A stretch of 64,000 nt of DNA from Nannobrachium achirus (GCA_963921795.1 OY997653.1:6244104-6308103); one strand, 5' to 3'. Numbered from the stretch's first letter, positions 1 through 10,559 are shown. A program made the numbers and translations. The notes: a model not told the origin generated them from the letters alone.

Positions 1-219
1 GGACCCAAGCGAACAGAGAACCGTAAATGGCAACCTCGGTAAGACGCGTCGGGTCAGCCGATTTGCTTTAAGTGCCAAACAGCTGGCCATATTGCGCGGA
101 ATTGTGTGGCGCCGCGGCCTAACCAGAGTCGTGAGCGTTCAGCGCATGCAGTGCCCGCCGGGCATGACGGAGCAGTGCAGATGTTAGAGCATCAGGGAAA
201 CTGTCCCCCCCTGTGGTGA
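1..219 (+). pseudogene. gag: gypsy gag C-terminal fragment with CCHC zinc knuckle
   Basis: In the frame starting at base 1, positions 64-108 encode CFKCQTAGHIARNC, a classic CX2CX4HX4C retroviral-type zinc knuckle that binds genomic RNA in nucleocapsid. The reading frame carries an in-frame TAA at 40-42 just before the knuckle and stops at TGA 217-219. Pol lies in another frame downstream. The N-terminal capsid part is outside the window. The premature stop marks this copy as degraded. Confidence 0.75.
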
Positions 220-334
220 AGAGTCAAACCACAGGTGGGGTGCAGCCAGGCTCAGTAACTGTCCCTCACATTGACCCACAAGTGTACGAGTGTTTGGTGG
301 GGAAGTGTGACACTGTGGAAGTTTCAATGGGGGG

Positions 335-3300
335 GTGAAGTTTCATTGCTTAATCGATTCTGGATCAAATGTCTCGTCAGTTACTGAGAGTTTTTTCTTT
401 AAGCATTTACTGCCAAAATGGGGAAAAAGGTTGTCTGAATGCGGGTGGTTAACATTGAGTGGGGCTCATGGGTTGAATATTCCATACCTGGGCTACTTTA
501 CAACCGATGTGGAGGCGGTAGCGCTGGGTAGGACCATACCGCAGAGAGGTATATTAGTGGTGAAAGACCCAATTGGACAAGCTGCAAAAGAGCGTAAACA
601 AGCAGTGCCGGGCTTGCTCGGGATGAATGTCATTAAGACATGTTATCAGCTATTGTGTCCTGCGCAGGGTCCTAGCCCACCGCTGCCCCTCCCAGACGCT
701 CCTGGTTGGCAGACTGCCTTGGCAGCCTGTCAAAACGAACAAGCCGTTACATTGAAAAGTAAAATGTTTGCTGCAGCCGCCTCTCCTTTTACGGTGCCTG
801 CGGGCTCTGTGTGTTTTGTTCCAGCGACCGGACCTAATAGTCTGTGCCTGTCGAGGGCATCAGTGTTAGTAGAGCCGTTAGGGTTGGAGGAGGGTAGCTT
901 GCCAGGGGGGTTGCTGGTCTCCAACACGTATGTGGAGGCGAGCAATGGACATTTGGCTGTCCCGGTAATCAATGTGGGCTCCTCAGACATTAGGTTAGAG
1001 CCACAGACACGCCTCGCATCGCTGCATCTAGCTGAGGTGGTGGCTGGGGAGGTTGGCGCTGTTCATTTTGAACGGGTGGGTCCACAGGAAGAGCAGGTTA
1101 TGATTAGGGAGCAGCATGGTTCACAAGGAGACGGGGAGCTGTCCCTTGAGATCGCTGCACTGCGCTTCCCGGGTTTCTCGGAGGATCAGGCAAGACAGGC
1201 AAGGCAACTGTTGGGCAAATTCTCTCACGTATTTGCATCCTCAGACAGTGATCTAGGATGCACAAACCTTATTTCTCATGGGATCCCAGTTGTTGATGAC
1301 GTCCCTGTGAGCCAGAGGTACCGAAGGATCCCGCCCAGCCAGTATGAGGAAGTTAAAAACCACATTAAGAAGTTGTTGGAGCAGAAAGTGATTAGGGAGA
1401 GCAGTAGCCCGTACTCTTCCCCATTGGTGATTGTTCGAAAGAAGGATGGCTCGATGCGATTGTGTGTAGATTATAGGCGGTTGAACGCAAAGACCCGCAA
1501 GGATGCATTTCCGCTTCCACGCATCGAAGAGTCTTTAGATTCACTGAGTGGCGCAAGGTGGTTCTCTACGTTGGACTTGGCGAGCGGGTATAATCAGGTG
1601 GAGATGGTCGAGGGTGACCGGTCGAAGACGGCTTTCTGTACGCCTTTTGGGTTGTACGATTTCAACCGAATGCCATTTGGGTTGTGCAACGCACCGGGAA
1701 CTTTTCAAAGGCTTATGGAGCGCATCTTGGGTGATCAGCGATTTCAATCCTTGTTGCTTTACCTGGACAATGTCGTGGTCTTTTCTTCCACCTTTGAAGA
1801 GCACCTACGTCGGTTGGAGCTGGTCTTGTTACGGTTCGAGCAGTGTAACCTGAAAGTGAAATTCAGTAAATGCTCGTTTTTCAAGTCAGAGGTGTCATAT
1901 CTTGGGCATGTCATCTCCTCGCAAGGGGTGTCGACTGACCCGGCTAAGATACGTGCAGTGGCAGAGTGGAAGAGTCCCCGGAACGGGGCGGAATTGGCCT
2001 CATTCTTGGGTTTTGCCTCCTTCTACCGCAGGTTTGTAAAGAACTTTGCGGGTCTGGCAGCGCCCCTTCATGCTCTTTCTGCACTTGGTTCCCCAAAGAA
2101 AGGTGGGCGTCCTCTTCCGACGCACGTATTCCAGAGGCACTGGAGCCCAGCGTGCGAAGAGGCATTCCAGAACTTGAAGCAGAAGTTGGTGTCTGCACCA
2201 GTCTTGGCATACGCGGACTTCGCTAAGCCGTTCACGCTGGAAATAGATGCCAGCCACCAGGGGCTGGGAGCGGTGCTGTCCCAAGAGTCTGGGGGCCGAA
2301 GAAGACCAGTGGCGTATGCCAGTAGAGGGTTGCGGTCATCAGAGCGGAACATGGAGAACTATAGTTCAATGAAGTTGGAGTTGCTCGGTCTTAAATGGGC
2401 AGTGACAGATAAGTTTCGGGAATATTTGATCGGGAACAAGTTCACCGTGCTGACGGATAACAACCCGCTGAGCCATTTGCAGACGGCACGGTTGGGGGCC
2501 GTAGAGCAGCGATGGGTGTCCGAGGAGTTAGCGCGGTTTGATTATGAGATTGTTTATCGACCTGGTCGGCAGAATGGGGCTGCAGATGCGTTATCGAGGC
2601 AGTATTCGAACGTGGTCTCGGAATTAGAGCCTGTACTGAGTTGCCCGGGCTTACACCCGAGGGACGACTCCCCCAGGCCAGAGGAGTTACGCGCTGCATG
2701 GAATGAAGAGCAAGCAGTGGTGGACACTCCAGCAAACGTTTCTACGACTACCTTTCCGTCGTACAGTATGGATTATCTGGCTCTGCTTCAACAAGCGGAC
2801 CCGGATGTGGCGTCGTTCCTCAAGTACTGGCGGCGGGGGGAAAGGCCAGATAAGGGGGCGAGACGGACAGAGTCCACTAGGGTTCTAGAACTGTTGCGTC
2901 AGTGGGAAAGAGTGGTAGAACGGGAGGGAGTTCTGTACAGGATGCGGACCAATCCGAGAGAGGGCCAGCAAGAGCAGGTCATCTTGCCGAGGGCTTTGCA
3001 TAAAGAAGTGTTGGTCCAGATGCACGGTGGGCATGGCCACCAAGGGATTGAGCGAACCTTTAAATTGGTAAGTGGAAGGTGTTATTGGCCCGGGATGTAC
3101 CGTGATGTAGAGGATTTTTGTAAGTCCTGTGAGCGGTGTATTGTGTCCAAGGCCCCGCAACCAAGGGTGGTGACAGCAATGGGAGGCTTGCTGGCATCCA
3201 GGCCACTTGAAGTGGTAGCCATGGATTTCACTGTCCTGGAGTCGTCGTCTGACGGAAGGGAGAACGTGTTAGTCTTAACCGATGTGTTTACGAAGTTTAC

Positions 3301-4057
3301 AGTTGCAGTTCCGACTCGGAACCAACAGGCTGTCACGGTGGCCAAGTGCCTGGTTAAACACTGGATCCAAACTTATGGGGTCCCAGCCCGGCTGCATTCC
3401 GACCAAGGCCGGTGTTTCGAAGGTGAGGTGGTGCGGTCGCTTTGTAAGTTGTATGGGATGAAGAAGAGTAGGACGAGCCCTTATCATCCACAGGGCAATG
3501 GGCAGTGCGAAAGGTTTAACCGAACCCTCCATGACCTGCTCCGGGCTCTGCCCCCGGAGAAGAAGAGGAGGTGGGCGGAATACCTGCCGGAGGTGGTGTA
3601 TGCTTACAATACGACAGAACACCAGAGCACGGGATATTCCCCATATTTTCTCTTGTTTGGCCGGTCTCCTTGCACTCCCCTAGACCTCATGTTGGGGGGA
3701 GCGGATGAGGAGGTGGGAGGTGTGGGAGAATGGGTGCAGAGGCATCAAGAGCGACTGCAGGTAGCTTACAAGCAGGCTAGTGGCCAGATGCAAAAGGCAG
3801 CAGAGTCTCGCCGTCGGCATTGGGGGCCAGCATCCAAGGATGCAGATTTACAGCCAGGAGAGTTGGTTTATGTGCGGAATCGGAAGGTGGTTGGTAGGAA
3901 TAAGATTCAGGACTTATGGCTCTCGATTCCTCATATAATAATCAGTCGGTTGAGTCCCAAAAAGCCGGTGTATACTGTGATGCCTGCTGATGCGATGGGA
4001 CCGCCCAGGACTGTGCACCGCTCGGAGCTCCGGCGGTGTGGTAAGGGCGTAAGGTAA
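335..4057 (+). CDS. pol: Ty3/gypsy Pol polyprotein (protease, RT, RNase H, integrase)
   Basis: The 1,240-codon frame encodes the replication enzymes of a metavirus-type retrotransposon. Visible in order are the protease LIDSGS motif (residues 6-11), the RT fingers and palm from about residue 325 including LDLASGYNQVEM (about 414), RNase H with IDAS (D638) and LTDNNPL (about 706), an integrase HHCC zinc domain (about 897-935), and an integrase core with D964, D1023 and E1059, giving an exact DD35E spacing. The RT catalytic box reads YLDN at residues 476-479 instead of YLDD, which should abolish polymerase chemistry. The protease frame opens directly after a run of seven G at about 327-333, where the preceding frame (about 229-334) meets a TGA, so the first Met is probably not a real start. 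A TAA at 4055-4057 ends the frame, but similar coding continues in phase afterwards. The family call is firm; activity is unlikely. Confidence 0.92.
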   Translation: MKFHCLIDSGSNVSSVTESFFFKHLLPKWGKRLSECGWLTLSGAHGLNIPYLGYFTTDVEAVALGRTIPQRGILVVKDPIGQAAKERKQAVPGLLGMNVIKTCYQLLCPAQGPSPPLPLPDAPGWQTALAACQNEQAVTLKSKMFAAAASPFTVPAGSVCFVPATGPNSLCLSRASVLVEPLGLEEGSLPGGLLVSNTYVEASNGHLAVPVINVGSSDIRLEPQTRLASLHLAEVVAGEVGAVHFERVGPQEEQVMIREQHGSQGDGELSLEIAALRFPGFSEDQARQARQLLGKFSHVFASSDSDLGCTNLISHGIPVVDDVPVSQRYRRIPPSQYEEVKNHIKKLLEQKVIRESSSPYSSPLVIVRKKDGSMRLCVDYRRLNAKTRKDAFPLPRIEESLDSLSGARWFSTLDLASGYNQVEMVEGDRSKTAFCTPFGLYDFNRMPFGLCNAPGTFQRLMERILGDQRFQSLLLYLDNVVVFSSTFEEHLRRLELVLLRFEQCNLKVKFSKCSFFKSEVSYLGHVISSQGVSTDPAKIRAVAEWKSPRNGAELASFLGFASFYRRFVKNFAGLAAPLHALSALGSPKKGGRPLPTHVFQRHWSPACEEAFQNLKQKLVSAPVLAYADFAKPFTLEIDASHQGLGAVLSQESGGRRRPVAYASRGLRSSERNMENYSSMKLELLGLKWAVTDKFREYLIGNKFTVLTDNNPLSHLQTARLGAVEQRWVSEELARFDYEIVYRPGRQNGAADALSRQYSNVVSELEPVLSCPGLHPRDDSPRPEELRAAWNEEQAVVDTPANVSTTTFPSYSMDYLALLQQADPDVASFLKYWRRGERPDKGARRTESTRVLELLRQWERVVEREGVLYRMRTNPREGQQEQVILPRALHKEVLVQMHGGHGHQGIERTFKLVSGRCYWPGMYRDVEDFCKSCERCIVSKAPQPRVVTAMGGLLASRPLEVVAMDFTVLESSSDGRENVLVLTDVFTKFTVAVPTRNQQAVTVAKCLVKHWIQTYGVPARLHSDQGRCFEGEVVRSLCKLYGMKKSRTSPYHPQGNGQCERFNRTLHDLLRALPPEKKRRWAEYLPEVVYAYNTTEHQSTGYSPYFLLFGRSPCTPLDLMLGGADEEVGGVGEWVQRHQERLQVAYKQASGQMQKAAESRRRHWGPASKDADLQPGELVYVRNRKVVGRNKIQDLWLSIPHIIISRLSPKKPVYTVMPADAMGPPRTVHRSELRRCGKGVR

Positions 4058-4320
4058 AGTGAAGGTAGGGTGGTACCCCGAGCAGAAAGCCTAGGTGAGG
4101 AAAGTGAAGACGACAGCTTGTTGTGCGTAGGTATTGGTAGTGGGTCAGAAGAGGGTCGAATGGTGAACGCCGATCCCGCAGATGAGGGGCCGGAAAGGGA
4201 GTCGGACGACTCGGAGGAGGAGGAGCAGTCCATTCAAGGGGCGCAGGGCGCAGGCTCTGAACCAGTGGAACTGTCTCCACGCCCTGATAGTAGAGGAAAA
4301 AATAGGCCAGAAGTTGACCA
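4058..4320 (+). pseudogene. gypsy polyprotein acidic tail, first part
   Basis: Downstream of the pol stop, the same reading frame stays open and encodes a strongly acidic Ser/Glu/Asp-rich stretch (for example DDSEEEEQS). Fish gypsy polyproteins commonly carry such a linker after the integrase C-terminus. Because the phase matches pol, the TAA at 4055-4057 looks like a nonsense mutation rather than a natural end. The segment is cut at about 4,320 by the inserted TIR transposon. Confidence 0.55.
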
Positions 4321-4322
4321 TA

Positions 4323-4965
4323 CCCCTACCCGGGGTAGAACAAAACGCGACATAGTTTTTTCATATCTTTAGGATGTCCCTTTCATGAAATGGATTGTCC
4401 CGAGTTTTGCTTTTACTGCAAAAGTCATGAAATTGATCCATGAAGGGACTCACCACATAAGCAAAAAAACGCCTTTCCTGAAAGATGGAGTTCCAAGTCA
4501 AACCTTTGTCATTTTCTACCTGCAGGTTGTTTTTACCTCATACTTGCACAGATGGTCTACAGGTAGTGTCCTTACATCCCAGAACAATCAGAATGCAAAA
4601 ATATGGTTCTGTTTTGAATCTGCTGCCTTTTATATAAGGACTTTCTATAGGCGGAAATGACGTCCCTAAGGAAAATTCCCCTGTAATCCTTCTATAAGGG
4701 GTAGTACAAACTATGACAAAGTTTTTTCATAACTTTTACTTGTCCTCTTCATGAAATGGATGGTCAGTAGTTTTGCTTTTACTGCAAAAGTCATGAAATT
4801 GATCCATGAAGGGACTCACCACATAGGCAAAAAACGCCTACCCTGAAAGATGGAGTTCCAAGTCAATCCTTTGTAATTTTCTATTGCTGGTTGTTTTTAC
4901 CTCATACTTGCACAGATGGTCTACAGGTAGCATCCTTAAATCCCAAAATAATCAGAATGCAAAAA
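4323..4965 (+). repeat. Left subterminal repeat units of the nested transposon
   Basis: Two tandem diverged copies (about 4,342-4,700 and 4,700-4,965) share CATGAAATGGAT, TTTACTGCAAAAGTCATG and TGGTCTACAGGTAG blocks. They are inverted relative to the units at the right end. Small reading frames through these units are by-products of the repeats. Confidence 0.75.
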
Positions 4966-6115
4966 AGTGATTTACCAAGAAAGTGCAGAAATATCCTCAC
5001 AAGTTATTCATACACCATTTCCACTTACTGGTAGGGAAGGAGCTGGAAACATGGGCCTATAATAAACTTTGGGCTTATCAAGCTTGTTATTAAGCATAGC
5101 GGCCCATGACATCATGTTTAAATAATCAAGACAAGAGGCGATCAATACATTGTTACAGTACTATTCATAATATATAGCCATTTAACACTTACTGCACACT
5201 AATGAATGATTTTCTAAAGATATTAAATGACAATATTTTTTACTTTTGTCAATTCTCATCCTCATAGACAAACTCAGACTCACAACAACTGGCCAATACA
5301 AAAAGATACCAGTTCTGTTCAGAATCTCACATCTCACACAAAATATTAAAGCGCTCAACAGTGGGCTCGATAAAAGCCCATGGGTCAATAAGCAGGATCG
5401 ATAAGGTGCTCATTATCAATACAAATTAACAAACTCCATTCAGATTGTCAATAGGGAATACACCAACAACCAAAAGAAACCAGAAGAATATGTCATAATA
5501 TGCTTGTATTGTAAATCAGGAGTTTTTCTATATATGTGTGCCATTCTTACTGCATGCCAAATAATCAAACAGCAGCTTTTTCTCATTTTAATTTATTTCG
5601 TTTATTTCTTTTTCAATATTTTCATATCAACAACTAATTTGAGTGTGATGGGGACTGACCAATTTGCAAAGCTGGTCAATGGATACAAAGCTGTGATCTC
5701 CCAAATTCTGACATAATTTTGTCAGGAGATTTCGTGACGTAATCGGCTGTGTATCTATTGGTCAATGGCTGGTCAATGGATTAATTGAATTCCGTCTTAC
5801 TATTTATGTTATGGTAATAAATATGGTATGATGGTATATATTATTATAATATAAACAGTAAGAAGGAATTCAGTTCCCAGTGGATTACAACCTAGGGCCA
5901 CTACAATGCTCCACAGTCAAGGCTGGTCCACAAGGCACAAGCTGGTGTAAAAGGATTGTGTCATTTCTAGTTTATGTACTGTTACTGTAAATACAGGAGC
6001 AATATTATGTACAACACAATCCCACAGAGAGACATTGAGGCACGTACTACTTTGACTGCAACAATCCTTATCATAGCAGTAGAGTTGGGTGAGGTCTCTT
6101 ACTGCTTGGTGGAGG
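4966..6115. other. Interior of nested transposon, no gene recognised
   Basis: AT-rich sequence with no supportable gene. A segment at about 5,530-5,670 recurs inverted at about 6,775-6,885 (shared TGCCAAATAATCA and GACTGACCAAT blocks), so the interior includes an older internal inverted repeat that brackets the broken gene. Confidence 0.5.
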
Positions 6116-6433
6116 CTATTTTTTGAACAGGACAGGCTTTAGTGATGTATCCTTTAGCATCCAACCCTTCCCAACTGGATTCCACAAAAGGGGTTTGGGG
6201 ACATCATTGTGGCACCATATACTGTACCAGTTTGGTACATAGCCTGTTGAACATTCAAAAATATCCTCAGTGGGAGGCAGATGTGAGACTGGCATGTCTG
6301 TCGTTGATGCAAGAATACAACGGAGCTCATCAAGACTAGAACCCACCTGGCCCTTTGCCTTCTTTTTTAGGCCATAGAGAGTGAGGGCATATTGTCTTGA
6401 ACATCCTGAAGCCTCAGGTAGACTATCTGTCAA
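6116..6433 (-). pseudogene. C-terminal half of a transposon-associated gene, inverted
   Basis: The minus-strand frame contains LPPTEDIF followed by a Trp-containing stretch and GKGWMLKD, which resembles the C-terminal region (LPPT...W...P...GHGW) of a family frequent on fish and invertebrate transposons, the same family whose N-terminal half carries DTDVL and HAFTGCD. The partner half lies immediately to the right on the opposite strand at 6,455-6,770. The gene has therefore been split head to head by an internal inversion. Recognition is from memory of the motif pattern; the biochemical function of the family is not established to my knowledge. Confidence 0.5.
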
Positions 6434-6454
6434 GCCAAAGGTTCTCAGACCCTG

Positions 6455-6770
6455 ACCTAATTTATATGTACAGTACTATGGATATACTTGTGTTGCTCGT
6501 CTACTATGTCAGTCAACAACTCCTTGGAATAGCTGCCATTTTCATGCATGCTGGTCATGGGATAGACAACGATACATCCCAATGTCTGATATTACAAATA
6601 CATTGGGAGTGGCTTTGTGTGAGAGTCTTCTAGCATGGCACGCATGGACTGGATGCAATGCAACGAGCAGCCTGTTCAGAATAAGCAATAATACAGCTTT
6701 CAACAAGCTGGCGAAGCACATTAATGAACTTCAGGATCTGAGAATCTTTGGCTTACTGCATGCCAAATAA
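6455..6770 (+). pseudogene. HAFTGCD-type transposon protein remnant (putative nuclease-like)
   Basis: The plus strand encodes a degraded MDILVLLVYY stretch (family pattern DTDVLVLL), then FMHAGHG, and LAWHAWTGCNATSSLF, matching the family pattern LPAFHAFTGCDxTSAF. The spaced acidic residues of this family suggest a PIN/FEN-like nuclease fold, which is inference. Here the usual Asp after TGC is Asn, the pieces occupy two frames, and the C-terminal half is inverted next door, so the gene is dead. Confidence 0.55.
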
Positions 6771-6984
6771 TCAAATATTGGTCAGTCTCCCTTACACTGC
6801 TCAAAATAGTTGTTGATTGAAAAAGAAATAAATGAAAATGAGAAAAGGCTGCTGATTATTTGGCATTAAGAATGGCGCACAAAGTGTAGTGTATTCTACT
6901 GAATATAGGCTTACATACATACTGTACTGCATTTAAGTCTGAATACCATAGACTGCTTATAGAACAATATGTTTGCTTCTTTTG

Positions 6985-7996
6985 AGGTGAAGAGAATTAG
7001 GCCTTGGGATGTAGGGACATTACCTGTAGACCATCTGTGCAATATGAGATAAAACAACCAGCAGGTAGAAAATGACAAAGGATTGACTTGGAACTCCATC
7101 TTTCAGGGTAGGCTTTTTTATGGTGAGTACCTTTATGGATCAATTTCATGACTTCTGCAGAAAAAGTAAAACTACTGACCATCCATTTCATGAAGAGGAC
7201 AAGTAAAAACACTGTCAGGGTTTGTACTACCCCTTATAGAAGATTATCTCCAGGATCACAGGGGATTCTTCCTTAGGAATGTCATTTCCGCCAATAGAAA
7301 GTCCTTATATTAAAGGCTGCAGATTCAAAACAGAACCATATTTTTGCATTCTGATTGTTCTGGGATGTAAGGACACTACCTGTAGACCATCTGTGCAAGT
7401 ATGAGGTAAAAGCAACCTGCAGGTAGAAAATGACAAAGGATTGAATTGGAACCCCATCTTTCAGGGTAGGTGTTTTTTGCCTATGTGGTGAGTCCCTTCA
7501 TGGATCAATTTCATGACTTTGGCAGTAAAAGTAAAACTCGGGACAGTGCATTTCATGAAGGGGACATCCTAAAGATTTGAAAGAACTATGTCCCGTTTTG
7601 TTCTACCCCTTATAGAAGATTATCACCAGACTTACAGGGGAACATTCCTTAGAAATGTAATTTCCGCCTATAGAAAGTCCTTATATAAAAGGCTGCAGAT
7701 TCAAAACGGAACCATATTTTTGCATTCTGATTGTTCTGGGATGTAAGGACACTACCTGTAGACCATCTGTGCAAGTATGAGGTAAAAGCAACCTGCAGGT
7801 AGAAAATGACAAGGGATTGACTTGGAACTCCATCTTTCAGGATAGGCGTTTTTTTTGCCTATGTGATGAGTCCCTTCATGGATCAATTTCATGACTTTTG
7901 CAGTCAAAGTAAAACTTGGGACAATCCATTTCATGAAGGGGACATCCTAAAGATATGAAAAAACTATGTCGCGTTTTGTTCTACCCCGGGTAGGGG
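6985..7996 (-). repeat. Right subterminal repeat units of the nested transposon
   Basis: Three consecutive copies (about 6,990-7,245, 7,245-7,615 and 7,615-7,996) of the left-end unit lie in inverted orientation. The shared blocks include TGTAGACCATCTGTGCAA and TTTCAGGGTAGG. The copy number differs from the left side (three against two), so unequal exchange or slippage has acted on the terminal units. Confidence 0.75.
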
Positions 7997-7998
7997 TA

Positions 7999-8423
7999 CC
8001 TCAAAAACTAAGGCTCTTTTTTAGGGTTTTTTCCTCCTCTATGAGGTGCGTCGGACACGGCGATGCAATGCGGGGACGCATTCTAATCCCTATAATCTAC
8101 CGCGGTCAGCCATCCGTAGCCAAGGTGGAACGAGTACGGGGGTAGGAGTTAGGGCTGTGCAGTTGGAGCAGTGGCATACGGGGGCGGGGTCCTTCGGTGC
8201 CAAAGGCAAGCAGGGATATCAGTGGGACACTGATAAGTTCTCTAGGGGGGTGAGTGTGGCCAGGTCAGGGTACACTGGGGTTGATAAAGAGTATTGTGGG
8301 TGGGCTCCTGGCGTCAGCGCGAATTTCAGCGCAGCCAGCGGACAGTTGGAACACACTTCCGTGAGAGGCGGCAGCAACAAACTGTTCCCGAGGGACACAC
8401 GTCTCGAATGCGTGCGGAATTGA
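7999..8423 (+). pseudogene. gypsy polyprotein tail, second part
   Basis: To the right of the inserted transposon, the frame in phase with pol encodes RRTRRCNAGTHSNPYNLPRS, matching the RR(S/T)xRxxAGxHxNPxxLPR signature that ends many fish gypsy polyproteins. An in-frame TAG lies at about 8,022. The frame then runs to 8,423 through a Gly/Ser-rich stretch that I do not recognise. Confidence 0.5.
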
Positions 8424-9230
8424 TATTACGCTGGTGAGTTGGAATTGCAGTTTACTCCCGCACTATCGCTAAAAGACGTGTAGGTTGCCTGTCATCTTTC
8501 GCCTAGTTTGACATGTTGATTGCGTCGTATTCTCTAGGGAGAAAAGCCGCCAGCCGATACAGGGACGGGAGAAACGGCTGTGAGAGCTGTGTGTAAAAGA
8601 CAGCGTGCCGTGGCCCATGGTGGCGTGTCGTAATGCCGGGCGTTAAGTCATTTATTGAAACGTAAGTCTCTGTTTTGCTATATGGCTGTGTGGCTACTGG
8701 GCTATGGTAACGATATGTACTGTTATTCTGAGTAACTAAATGGGACAACATGTTTGTGGTTCTGTCTAGTGCACAGCACAAGGAAGCGTGAAGCCACGTT
8801 GAGTTTCGAGTGTGAATCAGTCAGCTGTTGTGTCTCGGTGAGTCCGTGGCTAATTCATATGCATGTGCTGTGTAACATATGATAATGAGGGTTCATAAAT
8901 GGTCATTGTGCTCATGTGCTGTGATGTTTATTATGTTTATTTCTGTGCCAATACAGGTGGTGATCATCCGTGGTCACTGCTTTTAGTTTTGCTTTATTAG
9001 ATCAGAAACAGGGGTTTGTTAGGTTGAAGTTGATTTATTGTAAAGTTCCATTTGTCTCTATTATTATTGTTGGTATTGTGAATTGTGATTACTGCACTGT
9101 GCTTAATCTTATTGTTGAAACATATTCTTGACTCTATATTTTTATATCTTACTATCATTAATAAAGATTATATATTTTAATATAAAGTCGTTGTATTGCC
9201 TGTTACATGTCCGACGCCTCTTGTCACATA
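8424..9230 (+). promoter_or_regulatory. Probable gypsy 3' UTR / 3' LTR
   Basis: Non-coding, becoming AT-rich towards the right, with AATAAA at about 9,160 followed by a GT-rich downstream element, as in LTR R/U5 regions. No second copy is in the window, so the TG...CA ends are undetermined. A candidate right end is the CA of TTGTCACA at about 9,228. Confidence 0.45.
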
Positions 9231-9825
9231 TGTATGTAAACCGTTCTTCCTACCGGCACGCGCGTTCTCCAGATATGGGCATAAAACCAGTAAGACTCCC
9301 TAATCGGGAGATAAGCGACCGTAGGTGGCTTATCTTCACAAATAGGGCAAAAATTTGTTTTTCCAAAATCTTCCTGATCCATGTTGATGACATGAGTGTA
9401 GACATGCTGTGTAGTGATATTCGTGATTTTAGGGCAAAAACTGTAGGTGCAGTGTCCAAAAATGTGTTTTAAAAATTGGCCTGAAGGTGGCGCTAGAATA
9501 GGGCCATGTGAGAAATGAGGGGTGGGGTCTCCGCGTTGCCTTGGCGGACGAATAGGTACCGGCCCCGGCTCTCCCGGACGCTCCTAGCCCGAGTTACGGC
9601 ATTTTATGTGCGCTGCAGTGGCAGGGGGTCCTCCACTGGGGGCGCCACCACTTTTGCATCCATTCTGGAGCACCAGGAGTCGGTGGTCCCCGGGAATTCC
9701 CCGTGAGCAGCCCCGTTGGGGTGGTCATTTGGTCATTTTTGCACATTTGGTCATTTTTTACATATGGGGGTCCCCCAGGTCCTGGGGCTCCGGGGGTCCT
9801 TGGAGGTTGTAGTTTGGCAGGCAAG

Positions 9826-9870
<45 letters not shown>

Positions 9871-10284
9871 CTGGCATGGATCGGGTCAACGGGTGAGGAG
9901 ATATAAGCAGGGGAAAAGTGTGACGTGTGACGTGTGAGCACATTTGGTCATTTTTTACATCTGGGGGTCCCTGGGGCTCTGTGGGTCCTTGGAGGTTGTA
10001 GTTTGGCAGTCAAGGAGTGTGTGTGCAAAAATTGGCAAGGATGGGGGCAACGGTTGTGGAGATATGAGCAGGGCAAAAGTGTGACGGACGGACGGACTGA
10101 CTCACTCACTCACCCACGGACAGCCGGTGGAGGTTTTGGTAGTAAATGCGACCTACGGTCGCAATGAATGCCCGTTTGCGGAGCTGATGTCTGACATCAG
10201 AGTTTTCAGCAACCGGTACTGTGTGTGCAAAGATCTCCATACATGGGCATAAGGGGACAAAGGCAAACAGATGGTCAAAACGGG
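9231..10284. repeat. Dispersed fish repeat copy (GGTGGCGCTA / GACGGACGG family)
   Basis: The region contains AGACTCCCTAATCGGGAGAT (about 9,291), a block like GGTGGCGCTAGAATAGGGCC (9,487), a GC-rich block at 9,520-9,790, GACGGACGGACGG at 10,083, and a GGTGGAGGTTTTGGTAGTAA end. Related copies lie at 28.1-29.4 kb and 54.7-55.7 kb. The block at 9,520-9,790 recurs inverted at about 31,060-31,290. No gene is supported. Confidence 0.7.
9829..9865. repeat. (TG)n microsatellite
   Basis: Uninterrupted TG dinucleotides within the dispersed repeat. Confidence 0.95.
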
Positions 10285-10292
10285 TCCTATGA
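10285..10292. other. Target-site duplication, left copy (TCCTATGA)
   Basis: TCCTATGA immediately precedes the left terminus GTAGTCTTATTATACACTAT of the 17.8-kb element and is repeated exactly at 28,087-28,094. The sequence AAAACGGGTCCTATGA containing it also occurs uninterrupted at about 30,277-30,292 in a related repeat. Confidence 0.9.
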
Positions 10293-10559
10293 GTAGTCTT
10301 ATTATACACTATATGTGTGCAGAATTCCTACCACTAGGGGGCGCTGTTTTAATTAATGCATAATTAATTAGATGGATTAAAATATTTTAATTAATGAATA
10401 AATTAGTATAAATTAATTGAATAAAAATTTTAAAATCTGCATATTTAATATAATCATAACTAATATTTTATAGTGTTATGGTTTTATGTTTTATATTGTT
10501 GGTTTATAAGTTTTTAAAAGTACTACAGTATGCAAGAGTTGAGGAGAGGAGGAGAAGAC

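Larger units (their letters stand above)
4323..7996. mobile_element. 3.67-kb TIR DNA transposon nested in gypsy tail
   Basis: The left end CCCCTACCCGGGGTAGAACA (from 4323) is matched in inverted orientation by the right end at 7996, and the similarity continues inward through the sequences encoding CGCGACATAG and beyond. Both ends are bordered by TA (4321-4322 and 7997-7998), consistent with a TA target duplication. Gypsy coding sequence resumes to the right in the same phase as it left off, which supports a clean insertion. The interior contains repeated subterminal units and a broken gene at 6,116-6,770. The superfamily is not certain from the ends alone. Confidence 0.75.
1..9230 (+). mobile_element. 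Ty3/gypsy LTR retrotransposon, 5' truncated by window edge, with nested insertion
   Basis: The stretch holds, in retrotransposon order, a gag zinc knuckle, protease, reverse transcriptase, RNase H, integrase, an acidic C-terminal tail and an AT-rich region with AATAAA that fits a 3' LTR. The 5' LTR and most of gag lie outside the window, so the LTR boundaries cannot be set by comparison; the right limit of about 9,230 is approximate. A separate TIR transposon at 4,323-7,996 interrupts the polyprotein tail. Several coding breaks (a stop in gag, a frameshift before protease, a stop after integrase) indicate an inactive copy. Confidence 0.85.

Noticed and set aside
327-334. Programmed ribosomal frameshift between gag and pol
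   Set aside because: The change lies inside the protease N-terminus at a plain G run, and other stops are present nearby, so a simple indel is more likely.
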